Of a stretch of 64,000 nucleotides of DNA, positions 1 to 10,091 are shown piece after piece. Each line of letters opens with the position of its first letter. Positions within the stretch are counted from its first letter, which is position 1. The stretch is taken from the NCBI GenBank assembly GCA_027493945.1, contig JAOSJU010000001.1:3406484-3470483 (forward strand), read 5' to 3'. The translations under genes were made by a program, and so were the position numbers. Below the pieces are notes generated by a model. It had not been told where the DNA came from, ran no database searches, and saw only the letters and a program-made list of their open reading frames with translations. This DNA is from Burkholderiaceae bacterium. Lineage in GTDB: Bacteria; Pseudomonadota; Gammaproteobacteria; Burkholderiales; Burkholderiaceae_E.

Positions 1-303
1 TTGCTTGTCGTAGGCGACCAGCACAGCGCAGCCGCGGTAGTCGATGCCGTAGTCGGTGTTGTCGTAGCCGATGCGCTTGAGCGTGTCGCGCGCGACATGG
101 ATGTAGTCGACGTTTGCGCTGGTGGTGATCTCGCCGGCCAGCACCACCAGCCCGGTGTTGCATAGCGTCTCGGCGGCCACCCGCGAGAACCTGTCCTGGG
201 CCAGGATCGCGTCGAGGATTGCGTCGGAGATCTGGTCGGACACCTTGTCGGGGTGCCCCTCGGAGACGGACTCGGAAGTGAACAGGTAGTTACTGCTGCT
301 CAT
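1..303 (-). CDS. metK: S-adenosylmethionine synthetase, N-terminal part
   Basis: Makes S-adenosylmethionine from methionine and ATP in the cytosol. The first 101 codons are present; the rest lies beyond the window edge. The protein begins [20 protein letters not shown], and the GHPDK motif belongs to the ATP/methionine-binding N-terminal domain of the family. The ATG is preceded by a good GAGGA ribosome site. The kinase gene on the same strand ends about 36 bases upstream, so the two are probably co-transcribed. I saw no SAM or SAH riboswitch in that short gap. Confidence 0.97.
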   Translation of the reverse strand, partial: MSSSNYLFTSESVSEGHPDKVSDQISDAILDAILAQDRFSRVAAETLCNTGLVVLAGEITTSANVDYIHVARDTLKRIGYDNTDYGIDYRGCAVLVAYDKQ

Positions 304-339
304 GGGTTCCTCATGCAAGAAGGGTGTGATGCCCAACGC

Positions 340-1306
340 TCAAGTGCTGAAGCCGGGCAGCTGCTGGCCGAACTCGGCAAGAAAGCGCGCGGCGAAGTCG
401 CCAAGCGTGAAACTGTGGTTCTGCGGGCCGCGCGACTCGATCTTGATCGCTCCGATCAGCGAAGCTATGCGCCCGGTCAGCGTCCAGTCGTAGCCGCGTA
501 CCGAGGCCGTAGATCAACCCGCTTCGATAGGCGTCACCGCACCCAGTCGGGTCGACCAGTTTGCGGGCGCGTACCACCGGGATGTCAATGCGGTCGGATG
601 ACGTATGAATCTCTGAACCCTCTGCACCCTTGGTAATGATCAGTGCCTCGACGCGCCTCGCGACGTCCGCGGTTGCATAGCCGGTTCGCTCGGCCAGCAG
701 GCCCCACTCATAGTCGTTGACGACGACCCAAGTTGCCTGATCAATGAAGGATTTAAGCTCCGCACCGGTGAACATCGGCAGCCCCTGCCCTGGGTCGAAT
801 ATGAAGGGGATGCCGGCGGCGGCGAAGTCACGCGCATGCTCGAGCATTGCGTCGCGGCCGTCCGGAGCGACGATACCGATGCCGATGCCTTGGGCATCAG
901 CGATGCGGTTCTGGTGCGCCTGCTGCATCGCGCCCGGATGGAAGGCGGTGATCTGGTTATCGTCCAGATCGGTGGTGATGAAGGCCTGGGCGGTGAACTC
1001 CCCCGACAGCACCTTCACATGACGCATCGGGACGTCGTTCTGCTCGAGCCATGTGGCGTACGGCCCGAAGTCGTGTCCAACGGTTGCCATTGGCAATGCT
1101 TCCTCGCCCAGCAGACCCAGGTTGAACGCGATGTTGCCCGCACATCCGCCGAATTCGCGCCGCATCTGCGGTACCAGGAACGAGACGTTCAGGATGTGCA
1201 GTTTCTCGGGCAGAATGTGAGCGCGAAAGCGGTCGGGGAACACCATGATTATGTCGTAGGCGATCGAGCCACAGATCAGCGCGCGTCTGGATTGCAGCTT
1301 AATCAT
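340..1306 (-). CDS. PfkB-family carbohydrate/adenosine kinase (one frameshift)
   Basis: A ribokinase/PfkB-type sugar or nucleoside kinase. The N-terminal GGCAGNIAFNLGLLG segment is the substrate/lid region. The C-terminal DPTGCGDAYRSGL segment is the PfkB anion-hole signature with the catalytic Asp. The frame starting at 1306 loses sense just after this motif. The next frame supplies the expected tail (GYDWTLTGRIASLIGAIKIE) and a TGA at 340-342. One surplus base near 497-503 (minus strand) explains the break and gives a 321-residue protein, normal for the family. The ATG has an AGAGGGA ribosome site. Such kinases are often called adenosine kinases beside metK, but the substrate cannot be read from the sequence. 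Confidence 0.85.
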
Positions 1307-2094
1307 TGAATCCCTCTAACCGAATGTGGGCCGATGCGCCACGTGTCCTCGCAGCGTGCGACACATCCTCACCTCCGCACCGCCTCGCGACGAATCGTCC
1401 ACGAGTTGTCATGTTCGTCACAGGACGAGGTGACGCCGGCTGTACGAAGCCCCCGCTGGCGCCATCCGCCGCCGCGATTTTGTCGTTGCAGATATTCACG
1501 AACGCCGGAACTTCCGACGCTTGTCGTCGAATCGAGAGTGCACGCACTACGTCTGCGTTTTCGCTCATGCTACGTAACCTCTACCCGACCATTTGATAGC
1601 CCCACGGGCCTGTAAGTTAGAGGCTAGCCGGACATTAGTGAAATCGATTCTTCGCATGGACACTATCTGTCGGACGGATAGCTAGCCTGATTGAAAAGGA
1701 TCTCTCGCACGGGCAGTGCGCACTCCAGGGAGTACGAGACCGGCTCGGACGGACCAAGCTTGCCGCAAGTGCGCGTCCAGCATGTGATAGAACCCGCCAA
1801 TGTCGGCAGCCTTGTGACGGATGCTGGCGCGTTACTCGCTGGCGACCAGAGGGGAATACAGTCCGCACGATGCACGACCGCGTTACTGTCGTCGTGGGTC
1901 CGCGTCGGTGCCTGCAGTTGCGGACGCCGATCTTCTTCGTTCAGGTTGCGTCTGGGCCCGCAGCACGGGCGTTAGTCTGGAATGATCTCCTTGCGCGACC
2001 AACATTTGGGATAATCGCAGCGATGTGCGGGCCGGCGGCTCGCCCGGAAACCGTCCGGTGGCCGCTGCAGCGGCCGTGCAAAGGAGAATTCGCA
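1307..2094. other. 788-bp stretch without a convincing gene
   Basis: No frame shows coding character or a family I recognise. An 89-codon minus-strand frame (1299-1568, starting MSENADVVRAL behind an AGAGG) overlaps the kinase start and could be a small gene, but nothing supports it. The arms GGCTAGC (1622-1628) and GCTAGCC (1681-1687) form an inverted repeat around a 52-base loop. Base composition looks less GC-rich than the genes to the right. The last bases contain the AAGGAGAA ribosome site of the next gene. Confidence 0.5.
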
Positions 2095-2901
2095 ATGTCT
2101 GCCGTTCCGCAAAGCGCACCGTCGTCGCAGGGCGACCCCCCGGTCACCGTGGCCCGCGATGGCGGGGTCGTGAGGCTCACGCTGAACCGCCCGGCGCAGT
2201 TCAATGCGCTGTCCGAAGACCTGATGCGCGCGGTGCAGGGCGAGCTCGAGCGGGTGGCTGCCGACCCCGAAGCCCGCGTGGTCGTGATCGCCGGCGCCGG
2301 CAAGGCGTTCTGCGCCGGCCACGACCTGCGCGAGATGCGCGCCAGCCCGTCGCACGACTATTACCGGGCGCTGTTCGCCCAGTGCGCGCGCATGATGGTG
2401 ACGATCCAGCAGCTGCCGCAGCCGGTGATCGCGCGGGTGCACGGCATCGCCACCGCGGCGGGCTGCCAACTGGTGGCGATGTGCGATCTTGCGGTGGCCA
2501 GCGCCGACGCGAAGTTCGCCGTCTCGGGCGTCAACCTCGGCCTGTTCTGCTCGACGCCGGCAGTCGCCTTGTCGCGCAACCTGTCGCGCAAGGCGGCCTT
2601 CGAGATGCTGGTCACCGGCGAGTTCATCGATGCGCCCACCGCGCAGGCGAAGGGACTGGTCAACCGGGTGGTCGCCCCCGAGGCGCTCGACGCCGAGGTC
2701 GACCGCCTCGCCGCGGCGATCTGCGCGAAGCCCGCGGTGGCGATCGCTGCCGGAAAGGGCCTGTTCTACCGGCAGCTCGAAATGGGCATCGATGCCGCCT
2801 ACCAGCTGGCCGGCCAGACGATGGCCTGCAACATGATGGACGAGTCGGCGCTCGAGGGCGTGCAGGCTTTCATCGAGAAGCGCCGCCCCGACTGGAAGTG
2901 A
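2095..2901 (+). CDS. Enoyl-CoA hydratase/isomerase family protein
   Basis: A crotonase-fold enzyme of 268 residues that probably hydrates enoyl-CoA thioesters. Visible family landmarks are LTLNRPAQFNALS near the N-terminus, the oxyanion-hole segment AGKAFCAGHDLREM and the second oxyanion-hole region HGIATAAGCQLVAMCDLAVA. The C-terminal half (FCSTPAVALSRN, then GEFIDAPTAQAKGLVNRVV) fits the ECHDC3-like subgroup. The position usually held by the first catalytic Glu of classical hydratases is not obvious, so the exact reaction is open. The ATG at 2095 is chosen over upstream in-frame starts because AAGGAGAA lies just before it. The genes downstream belong to acyl-CoA oxidation. Confidence 0.9.
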   Translation: MSAVPQSAPSSQGDPPVTVARDGGVVRLTLNRPAQFNALSEDLMRAVQGELERVAADPEARVVVIAGAGKAFCAGHDLREMRASPSHDYYRALFAQCARMMVTIQQLPQPVIARVHGIATAAGCQLVAMCDLAVASADAKFAVSGVNLGLFCSTPAVALSRNLSRKAAFEMLVTGEFIDAPTAQAKGLVNRVVAPEALDAEVDRLAAAICAKPAVAIAAGKGLFYRQLEMGIDAAYQLAGQTMACNMMDESALEGVQAFIEKRRPDWK

Positions 2902-2913
2902 GGCGGCGCCTGT

Positions 2914-2931
2914 CGCCCGGGCGGGCGTTTT
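2914..2931 (+). terminator. Intrinsic terminator after the enoyl-CoA hydratase gene
   Basis: CGCCC and GGGCG form a short GC stem around a four-base loop, followed directly by TTTT. It lies 13 bases after the hydratase stop and ahead of the etfB promoter. Confidence 0.7.
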
Positions 2932-2942
2932 CCCGAACTCCC

Positions 2943-2948
2943 TATAAT
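2943..2948 (+). promoter_or_regulatory. -10 element of the etfBA promoter
   Basis: A perfect TATAAT lies 35 bases before the etfB start and just after the upstream terminator. I see no good -35 hexamer at 16-18 bases spacing. Confidence 0.55.
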
Positions 2949-2983
2949 TGACCCTTTCCCCTGTCGAAGATCGTGAGGCCCCG

Positions 2984-3733
2984 ATGAAGATCCTCGTGCC
3001 CGTCAAGCGGGTGGTCGACTACAACGTGAAGGTTCGCGTGAAGAGCGACCACAGCGGCGTGGACATCGCCAACGTGAAGATGTCGATGAACCCGTTCGAC
3101 GAGATCGCGGTGGAAGAGGCGATGCGGCTGAAGGAGAAGGGGGTCGCCACCGAGGTGGTTGCGGTGTCGTGCGGCGTGCAGGCGTGCCAGGAGACGCTGC
3201 GCACGGCGATGGCGATCGGTGCCGATCGGGCGATCCTGGTGCAGACCGACGTCGAGCTGCAGCCGCTGGCGGTGGCGAAGCTGCTCAAGGCGCTGGTGGA
3301 CAAGGAGCAGCCCGGGCTGGTGATCCTGGGCAAGCAGGCGATCGACGACGACGCCAACCAGACCGGGCAGATGCTCGCGGCGCTGGCCGATCTGCCGCAG
3401 GCCACGTTCGCCTCGAAAGTGGAGATCGCCGACGGCAGGGCCAAGGTCACGCGCGAGGTCGACGGCGGTCTGGAGACGATCTCGATCACGCTGCCGGCGG
3501 TGGTCACGACCGACCTGCGGCTGAACGAGCCGCGCTATGTGACTTTGCCCAACATCATGAAGGCAAAGAAGAAGCAACTCGACGTGCTCGATCCGGCAGC
3601 GCTCGGGGTCGACGTGGCGCCGCGGCTGAAGACGCTGAAGGTGAGCGAGCCGCCGGGGCGCAAGGCGGGAATCAAGGTGCCCGACGTCGCGACGCTGGTC
3701 GCGAAGCTGAAGAACGAAGCGAAAGTGATCTGA
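2984..3733 (+). CDS. etfB: Electron transfer flavoprotein beta subunit
   Basis: The small subunit of the ETF heterodimer. It carries electrons from acyl-CoA dehydrogenases to ETF-ubiquinone oxidoreductase. The 249-residue length and the start [20 protein letters not shown] are typical. The signature region [19 protein letters not shown] lies near residue 120, and the AMP-binding loop area is intact. The gene is followed after 13 bases by etfA, so the pair is an operon. The acyl-CoA dehydrogenase downstream is the likely electron donor. Confidence 0.97.
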   Translation: MKILVPVKRVVDYNVKVRVKSDHSGVDIANVKMSMNPFDEIAVEEAMRLKEKGVATEVVAVSCGVQACQETLRTAMAIGADRAILVQTDVELQPLAVAKLLKALVDKEQPGLVILGKQAIDDDANQTGQMLAALADLPQATFASKVEIADGRAKVTREVDGGLETISITLPAVVTTDLRLNEPRYVTLPNIMKAKKKQLDVLDPAALGVDVAPRLKTLKVSEPPGRKAGIKVPDVATLVAKLKNEAKVI

Positions 3734-3746
3734 AGAGGTACGACCG

Positions 3747-4679
3747 ATGGCAGCTCTGGTACTGGCCGAACACGACAACGCTGCGCTCAAGCCCAGCACG
3801 CTGAACACGATCGCCGCCGCGGCCAAGGCGGGCGGCGAGGTCACCCTGCTGGTGGCCGGCAGCGGCTGCGCGGCGGTCGCGCAGGCGGCCTCGCAGGCCG
3901 CGGGCGTGGCGAAGGTGCTGCTGGCCGATGCGCCGCAGCTGGCCGATCAGCTGGCCGAGAACGTCGCAGCGCAGGTGCTGGCGGTGGCGGGCGGGTTCAC
4001 GCACATCCTGGCGCCGGCCACCGCGCACGGCAAGAACGTGGCGCCGCGCGTGGCCGCCGGGCTCGACGTGGCGCAAATCTCCGACATCATCGGCGTGGAG
4101 TCGTCCGACACGTTCACGCGGCCGATCTACGCGGGCAACGCGATCTCCACGGTGCAAAGCGCCGACGCGGTGAAGGTGATCACGGTGCGCACCACCGGGT
4201 TCGACGCGGTGGCGGCGACCGGCGGCTCGGCGCCGGTCGAGAACGTCGCAGCGGTGGGCGACTCGGGCAAGTCCGCATTCGTGGGGCGCGAGATCGCGCG
4301 CAGCGACCGCCCCGAACTCACCGCGGCAAAGGTCGTGGTGTCGGGCGGGCGCGGGATGGGCAGCGCGGAGAACTTCCATCTGCTCGAGCCGCTGGCCGAC
4401 AAGCTGGGGGCAGCGCTCGGGGCGAGCCGCGCGGCGGTGGACGCGGGCTATGCGCCCAACGACTGGCAGGTCGGGCAGACCGGCAAGATCGTGGCGCCGC
4501 AGCTCTACATCGCCGTGGGCATCTCCGGGGCGATCCAGCACCTGGCGGGCATGAAGGACAGCAAGGTGATCGTGGCGATCAACAAGGACGAGGAGGCGCC
4601 GATCTTCGGCGTGGCCGACTACGGTCTGGTCGCCGACCTGTTCACCGCGGTGCCCGAGCTGGTCAAGGAACTGGGCTGA
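3747..4679 (+). CDS. etfA: Electron transfer flavoprotein alpha subunit
   Basis: The FAD-carrying large subunit of ETF, 310 residues. The C-terminal FAD domain is clear: [15 protein letters not shown], then [19 protein letters not shown], and finally [18 protein letters not shown]. It begins 13 bases after etfB with a GAAGAGG ribosome site. The acyl-CoA dehydrogenase starts 38 bases after its stop. Confidence 0.97.
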   Translation: MAALVLAEHDNAALKPSTLNTIAAAAKAGGEVTLLVAGSGCAAVAQAASQAAGVAKVLLADAPQLADQLAENVAAQVLAVAGGFTHILAPATAHGKNVAPRVAAGLDVAQISDIIGVESSDTFTRPIYAGNAISTVQSADAVKVITVRTTGFDAVAATGGSAPVENVAAVGDSGKSAFVGREIARSDRPELTAAKVVVSGGRGMGSAENFHLLEPLADKLGAALGASRAAVDAGYAPNDWQVGQTGKIVAPQLYIAVGISGAIQHLAGMKDSKVIVAINKDEEAPIFGVADYGLVADLFTAVPELVKELG

Positions 4680-4717
4680 GCGGAGCCGGCTGCGGCCCCA
4701 ACGACGGAGAATCCGCC

Positions 4718-6524
4718 ATGTCGTACGTCGCACCGCTGAAGGACATGCTGTTCGTGCTTCGGCACCTCGCCGGCATCGACGAGGTCGCTTCGCTGCCGGG
4801 CTTTGCCGAGGCGGGCTACGACACCGCGCAGGCGGTGCTCGAGGAGTGCGCGAAGTTCAACGAGCAGGTCATCGCGCCGCTCAACCGCGGCGGAGACGTC
4901 GAGCCCGCGACGCTGTCCGACGGCGCGGTGACCACCTCGCCGGGGTTCGGCGCGGCGTTCCGCCAGTTCGCCGACGGCGGCTGGCAAGGGGTGCAGCATC
5001 CCGACGAATTCGGCGGCCGGGGATTGCCGAAGCTGATCGCCACGCCGTGCATGGAGATCCTCAATTCGGCCAACCTGTCGTTCGCGCTGTGCCCGCTGCT
5101 CACCGACGGCGCGATCGAGGCGCTGCTGGTAGCCGGCTCGCAGGCGCAGAAGGAGCTGTACATCCCGAAGCTGGTCTCGGGCGCCTGGACCGGCACGATG
5201 AACCTCACCGAGTCGCAGGCGGGCTCCGACCTCGCGCTGGTGCGCACGAAGGCGGTGCCGCAGGCCGATGGCACGTATCGCATCTTCGGCCAGAAGATCT
5301 TCATCACCTACGGCGAGCACGACATGGCGCAGAACATCGCGCACCTGGTGCTCGCCCGCACGCCCGACGCGCCCGAAGGCGTGAAGGGCATCTCGCTGTT
5401 CGTGGTGCCGAAGTTCCTGGTCGACGAGCAGGGCCGGGCAGGCCCGCGCAACGACGTCTGGTGCCAGTCGATCGAGCACAAGCTCGGCATCAAGGCGAGC
5501 CCCACCGCGGTGCTGATCTACGGCGACGACAAGGGCGAGGTCGGCGCGGGCGCGATCGGCTACCTGATCGGCCAGGAGAACCGCGGCCTCGAGTACATGT
5601 TCGTGATGATGAACGCGGCGCGTTTCGCGGTCGGCGTCCGAGGGCGTCGCGGTGGCCGAGCGTGCCTATCAGCAGGCGGTCGCCTACGCGCGGGAGCGGC
5701 TGCAAAGCCGCGACGTGGCCGGTTCGAGCGGGGCGGTGCCGATCATCCGCCACCCCGACGTGCGCCGCATGCTGATGACGATGCGCGCGCACATCGAAGC
5801 GGCGCGCGCGCTCGCGTACGTTGCCGCCGCAGCGTCCGACGCCGGCCATCACGCGGCCGACGAGGCGACCCGCCGCGAGAACATGGCGATCTACGAATTC
5901 CTCGTCCCGATCGTCAAGGGCTGGTCCACCGAGATGTCGCTCGAGGTCACCTCGCTCGGCGTGCAGGTGCACGGCGGCATGGGCTTCATCGAGGAAACCG
6001 GCGCGGCGCAGCACTACCGCGACGCGCGCATCCTCACGATCTACGAGGGCACGACCGCGATCCAGGCCAACGACCTGATCGGCCGCAAGACCGCGCGCAA
6101 TGGCGGCGCGGTGGCTCGCGCGCTGCTCGCCAGGGTGCGTGGCACCGAAGAGCTGCTGGCGCAGGCCGGCAGCGCCGACCTCGATGCGATCGCGGCACGC
6201 CTGTCGGCCGGCCGCGCGGCGCTCGAAGACGCGGTGCAATTCGTCGTGGAGACGCTCGGCAAGGACGTGCGCGCGACATTTGCCGGCAGCGTGCCCTACC
6301 TGAAACTCGCGGGCGTGGTGCTGTCGGGCTGGCAGATGGCGCGGGCCGCGCTGGCGGCCGACCGGATGCTGAAGGCGGGCGACGGCGATGCGCAGTTCCT
6401 GCAGGCCAAGATCGCGACTGCGCGCTTTCACGCCGATCACCTGCTCACGCAGGCCGGGGCACTGCGTTCGGCCGCGATCGAGGGGGCGGCAGGCGTGCTC
6501 GCGATGCCCGAAGCCGCGTTCTGA
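4718..6524 (+). CDS. Acyl-CoA dehydrogenase, about 600 residues (one frameshift)
   Basis: FAD-dependent oxidation of acyl-CoA to trans-2-enoyl-CoA, passing electrons to ETF. The first frame covers the N-terminal and beta-barrel domains, including [19 protein letters not shown]. At 5638-5639 an apparent extra C shifts the frame. The next frame continues directly with [20 protein letters not shown] and holds the C-terminal domain with the [17 protein letters not shown] region, which carries the catalytic Glu. Removing one base gives 601 residues, the usual length of the long bacterial subfamily with the extra C-terminal domain. It directly follows etfBA and probably shares their transcript. Chain-length preference cannot be told. 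Confidence 0.92.
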
Positions 6525-6578
6525 AGCCGGCGTCCGCGCGCGCCGCCGGCGGGTGGACACGGGCAGACTGTGCCCGTA

Positions 6579-6598
6579 TACTGTAGATTCATACAGTC
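6579..6598 (+). promoter_or_regulatory. LexA-binding SOS box
   Basis: TACTGTAGATTCATACAGTC matches the beta/gammaproteobacterial LexA operator CTGT-N8-ACAG exactly, and 16 of 20 positions of the extended consensus. It overlaps a -10-like TATACT (6577-6582) and ends 20 bases before the radical SAM start codon, a position expected to block transcription. Confidence 0.85.
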
Positions 6599-6618
6599 TG
6601 TCGCGGGCGTATCCGTCG

Positions 6619-7701
6619 ATGAACACCGTGTCCGCGCCGCTGCGGGGCCGCGGCGCCACCTTCAGTCCGCATCACCGTTTTGCGGCGCATCGCGGCGAGC
6701 CGGCCGACGACGGCTGGTACCGCGAAGACGGCGAACCGCCTGCGCTGGCCACCGAAGTCCGCGAAGAGCGCGCGCGTTCGCTCGTCGTGCGCAACCAGTC
6801 GCCCGACCTGCACTTCGGCTTGTCGATCAATCCGTACCGCGGCTGCGAGCATGGCTGCATCTACTGCTACGCGCGGCCGAACCATGGCTACGTCGGCCTG
6901 TCGCCTGGCCTCGACTTCGAGTCGCGCCTGTTCGTCAAGGTCGACGCGGCCGAGCGCCTGCGCGCGGAACTCGACGCGCCGGGCTGGCGGTGCGAACCGA
7001 TCAACCTCGGCTCCGCTACCGATGCCTATCAGCCGATCGAACGGCGCTACGGACTCACCCGGGCGCTGGTCGAAGTCATGGCTGCCCGCCGACAGCCGTT
7101 CACGATCGTCACGAAGTCCTCGCTGGTCGAGCGCGACATCGACCTGCTCGCGCCGCTGGCCGCCGAGCGGCTCGTGGGTGTCTACGTCACGCTCACGACG
7201 CTCGATGCCGACCTGGCGCGGCGCTGGGAGCCCCGGGCAGCCGCTCCGTGGCGCAGGCTGCAGACAATGCGCAGGCTGCGCGAGGCCGGCATCCCCGTGG
7301 GCGTGTCGCTCGCGCCGGTTGCTCCGTTCCTGAACGAACCCGAAATCGAGCGGGTGCTCGCGGCAGCCGCCGAGGCCGGCGCGCAGGCGGCGTTCTACCA
7401 GGTGCTGCGGCTGCCCTGGGAGCTTCGCGAACTGTTCGGTCAATGGCTCGGCACCCACTATCCCGACCGGGCGCGGCGTGTGTTGGGCAGGCTTGCCGAC
7501 ATGCGCAGCGACGAGGGACGGGCGCGGCTGAACGACCCGCGCTTCTTCAGCCGCATGACCGGCCAGGGCGTCTGGGCCGAACTGATCCGGCTGCGTTTCG
7601 AGCTTGCGGTGCGCCGGCTCGGGCTTGCGCGGCGTCTGCCCGAATTGCGCACCGACCTGTTCCGTCGCGGCGTGGACGAGCGCCAGCTGGGGCTCTTCTA
7701 G
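6619..7701 (+). CDS. PA0069-family radical SAM protein
   Basis: A 360-residue radical SAM enzyme of the PA0069 group, distantly related to spore photoproduct lyase (Rv2578c-type proteins). The [4Fe-4S] cluster motif CEHGCIYC (C76, C80, C83) lies in [40 protein letters not shown] follows as a family-typical block. The biochemical activity is unknown. The SOS box just upstream, and my recollection that the Pseudomonas aeruginosa homologue belongs to its LexA regulon, suggest a role in DNA damage. I chose the ATG at 6619 because it is the first start after the SOS box and precedes the conserved part. Confidence 0.88.
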   Translation: MNTVSAPLRGRGATFSPHHRFAAHRGEPADDGWYREDGEPPALATEVREERARSLVVRNQSPDLHFGLSINPYRGCEHGCIYCYARPNHGYVGLSPGLDFESRLFVKVDAAERLRAELDAPGWRCEPINLGSATDAYQPIERRYGLTRALVEVMAARRQPFTIVTKSSLVERDIDLLAPLAAERLVGVYVTLTTLDADLARRWEPRAAAPWRRLQTMRRLREAGIPVGVSLAPVAPFLNEPEIERVLAAAAEAGAQAAFYQVLRLPWELRELFGQWLGTHYPDRARRVLGRLADMRSDEGRARLNDPRFFSRMTGQGVWAELIRLRFELAVRRLGLARRLPELRTDLFRRGVDERQLGLF

Positions 7702-7703
7702 TC

Positions 7704-7709
7704 TATAAT
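7704..7709 (+). promoter_or_regulatory. -10 element of the rpsP operon
   Basis: TATAAT immediately follows the stop codon of the radical SAM gene and lies 36 bases before rpsP. The -35 region is weak or absent, and the promoter is inferred from this match and its position. Confidence 0.5.
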
Positions 7710-7745
7710 CAACGGTTTTCCGATTACCGACCGAAGGACACGGAT

Positions 7746-8006
7746 ATGGTCGTTATCCGACTGACTCGCGGCGGCGCCAAGAAGCGCCCGTTCTATCACA
7801 TCGTCGCCGCGCACAAGCGGAACCGCCGCGACGGCCAGTTCATCGAGCGCCTCGGCTACTACAACCCGATCGCCGCGGAAAACGAGGTCGGCCTCGAGCT
7901 GTCGGCCGAGCGCGTCGAATTCTGGAAGCAGCAGGGCGCCGCACTGTCGCCCACCGTCGCGCGACTGCTCAAGCAGCAGGCCGGCGCGCAACCGGCTGCT
8001 GCCTGA
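7746..8006 (+). CDS. rpsP: 30S ribosomal protein S16
   Basis: An 86-residue small-subunit protein needed for 30S assembly. [20 protein letters not shown] and the [14 protein letters not shown] block are diagnostic. It is first in the conserved rpsP-rimM-trmD-rplS operon. An AAGGA ribosome site precedes the ATG. Confidence 0.98.
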   Translation: MVVIRLTRGGAKKRPFYHIVAAHKRNRRDGQFIERLGYYNPIAAENEVGLELSAERVEFWKQQGAALSPTVARLLKQQAGAQPAAA

Positions 8007-8106
8007 AGGCCGTCCGAGGGCCGTCCGAGCGGCCTCATGAGGTGCGGCGCTGAACCGGCCTCGCCGCGTCGCCCCGCCCGGGGCATCGAGCGTCGCGCCG
8101 GCTGAC

Positions 8107-8642
8107 TTGCCTGCCGACGCGGTTGCGCTCGGCAGGGTGGCAGGGGCCAGGGGGTGCGCGGGTGGTTGCGCATCGTCCCCTTCAACGATTCCCGTGATTC
8201 GATCCTGACCGGCCAGCCCCGCTGGTGGCTGCACGGGCCGGGTATCTGCCGCCTGCTCGAGATCGAGCAGGCGCGCGTGCATGTCGGGGAGATCGTCGCC
8301 AAGGCCAGCGGCCTGGACGACCGCGACAGCGCCGAGGCTCTCGAGGGCTGCGAAGTGCTGGTGAGCCGGGCGGCGTTTCCCGGTGCCGCACCGGACGAGG
8401 TCTACTGGGTCGACCCGGTCGGCTGCTCCGTTCGCAACCCGGCCGGCGAACTGCTCGGAGTGGTCGCGGCGGTGGAGGAGTTCGGCGCCGATCCGGTTCT
8501 GCGGCTCGAGTCGCCGGGCGAGGCGCCCGGGGGCCAGCCCGCAAGGCTGATCCCTCTCGTGCCGGCCTGCGTGCTCGAGGTCGACCTGCCCGGTCGGCGG
8601 ATCGTCGCCGACTGGCAAGCCGATTACTGGGAGGGATCGTGA
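8107..8642 (+). CDS. rimM: Ribosome maturation factor RimM (one frameshift)
   Basis: Assists maturation of the 30S head domain through S19. Most of the protein is read in the frame [20 protein letters not shown] through [19 protein letters not shown], including the C-terminal PRC-barrel. The family N-terminus ([11 protein letters not shown]) lies one frame earlier. The break falls in a G run at 8150-8154, where one G appears to be missing. The start is uncertain: TTG at 8107 gives 178 residues, the usual size, while CTG at 8050 behind GAGGT gives 197. The stop overlaps the trmD start in GTGA. Confidence 0.85.
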
Positions 8643-9430
8643 ACGAGGCCCGGTCGCTGCGATTCGACGCGATCACCCTGTTCCCCGACATGTTCGAGGC
8701 AGTCGCCCGCTATGGCATCACCGGGCGCGCGCACGAGCGCGGCCTGTGGACGCTGCGCTGCTGGAATCCGCGCGATTTCGCCACCGACGCCTACCGCAGC
8801 GTCGACGACCGGCCCTATGGCGGCGGCCCGGGCATGGTGATGCTCGCCCAGCCGCTGGCCGACGCGATCGCGGCGGCGCGGCGCGACGCGCCCGGCGCGC
8901 GTCCGGTGATCGCGCTGTCGCCGCAGGGCAAGCCGCTGGACGACCGGCGGGTGCGCGAGCTGGCGGCCGGCGCCGGCGCGATCCTGCTGGCCGGGCGCTA
9001 CGAGGCGATCGACCAGCGGCTGCTCGACCGCCATGCCGACGAGGAGATCGCGGTCGGCGATTTCGTCGTCTCCGGCGGCGAGTTGCCGGCGATGATGCTG
9101 ATCGACGCAGTGGTGCGGCAGCTGCCGGGGGCGATGAACGATCCCCGATCGGCCGCGTGCGATTCGTTCGCCGAGGATCTGCTCGACTGCCCGCATTACA
9201 CGCGGCCCGAGCTATTCGAAGGCGTGCCGGTGCCCGAGGTACTGATGTCGGGGCACCATGCGCGCATCGCCCGCTGGCGGCGCGAGCAGGCGTTGCGCGC
9301 CACGCTGCTGCGGCGCCCCGAGCTGCTCGCCCGCGCCCGCGAGCAGGGCCGCCTGAGCGCCGACGACGAGCGCATCCTCGATGCGTTGCGCGATGCGCCG
9401 CGCTTGGCGGGTGACGCCAAAAAGGCTTAG
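8639..9430 (+). CDS. trmD: tRNA (guanine-N1)-methyltransferase
   Basis: Methylates G37 next to the anticodon of tRNAs reading CNN codons and so prevents frameshifting. It is a 263-residue SPOUT enzyme that starts with GTG overlapping the rimM stop by four bases. Landmarks are [20 protein letters not shown], the [11 protein letters not shown] loop, [12 protein letters not shown] and the knot region [19 protein letters not shown]. The C-terminal DNA-binding-like domain ends with [20 protein letters not shown]. Confidence 0.97.
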   Translation: MNEARSLRFDAITLFPDMFEAVARYGITGRAHERGLWTLRCWNPRDFATDAYRSVDDRPYGGGPGMVMLAQPLADAIAAARRDAPGARPVIALSPQGKPLDDRRVRELAAGAGAILLAGRYEAIDQRLLDRHADEEIAVGDFVVSGGELPAMMLIDAVVRQLPGAMNDPRSAACDSFAEDLLDCPHYTRPELFEGVPVPEVLMSGHHARIARWRREQALRATLLRRPELLARAREQGRLSADDERILDALRDAPRLAGDAKKA

Positions 9431-9442
9431 AATGCAAGGCTT

Positions 9443-9456
9443 TGCGGAATTCCGCA
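9443..9456. repeat. Perfect 14-base palindrome upstream of rplS
   Basis: TGCGGAATTCCGCA lies in the 108-base gap between trmD and rplS, just downstream of a TAGAAT (-10-like) overlapping the trmD stop. It could be an RNA stem in the rplS leader or a protein-binding site. Confidence 0.5.
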
Positions 9457-9538
9457 TCAACCCCATCCTCTGCCCTGCGCCCCGGACAACCACGGTCCCG
9501 ACAACGGCTGGCGCACGATGGACTCAGGAGCATCCGGC

Positions 9539-9928
9539 ATGGATCTGATCCAGCAACTCGAGCAGGAAGAGATTTCCCGTCTCGGCAAGAGCATTCCCCA
9601 ATTCGCGCCCGGCGACACTGTCGTGGTCAGCGTGAACGTGGTCGAGGGCAGCCGCAAGCGGGTCCAGGCCTACGAGGGCGTGGTCATCGCGCGCCGCAAC
9701 CGCGGACTGAACTCGTCGTTCATCGTGCGCAAGATCTCGTCGGGCGAAGGCGTCGAGCGCACCTTCCAGCTGTACTCGCCGCTGATCGCGAACATCGAAG
9801 TCAAGCGCCGCGGCGACGTGCGTCGCGCCAAGCTCTACTACCTGCGCGATCGCTCGGGCAAGTCCGCGCGCATCAAGGAAAAGCTCCCGGGCAAGGCGAC
9901 GCGCGCCGGCGGCGCGACCGGAGCCTGA
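9539..9928 (+). CDS. rplS: 50S ribosomal protein L19
   Basis: A 129-residue large-subunit protein at the 30S-50S interface. [20 protein letters not shown], then [20 protein letters not shown] and [20 protein letters not shown] identify it. The ATG has a CAGGAG ribosome site. The last dozen residues (Gly/Ala/Thr) are a small extension. It is the last gene of the rpsP operon. Confidence 0.98.
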   Translation: MDLIQQLEQEEISRLGKSIPQFAPGDTVVVSVNVVEGSRKRVQAYEGVVIARRNRGLNSSFIVRKISSGEGVERTFQLYSPLIANIEVKRRGDVRRAKLYYLRDRSGKSARIKEKLPGKATRAGGATGA

Positions 9929-10091
9929 TCGGCCGGCGCGACTGCCCGGCGGGCCCGATCGGCGCCGCACGGGGTCGCGCCTCCATCCGATCGCGGGACG
10001 CGTTCGCCGCGCCCCGGTCCCGGCACGGGCGCGTTTGCGCAGGCCGTGCCGCATCGGGGCGCTCACCGGCGCCCTGATGTATTTTCCGGGC

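Noticed and set aside
304..339. SAM or SAH riboswitch before metK
   Set aside because: Only 36 bases separate metK from the kinase gene, and no riboswitch core motifs are visible.
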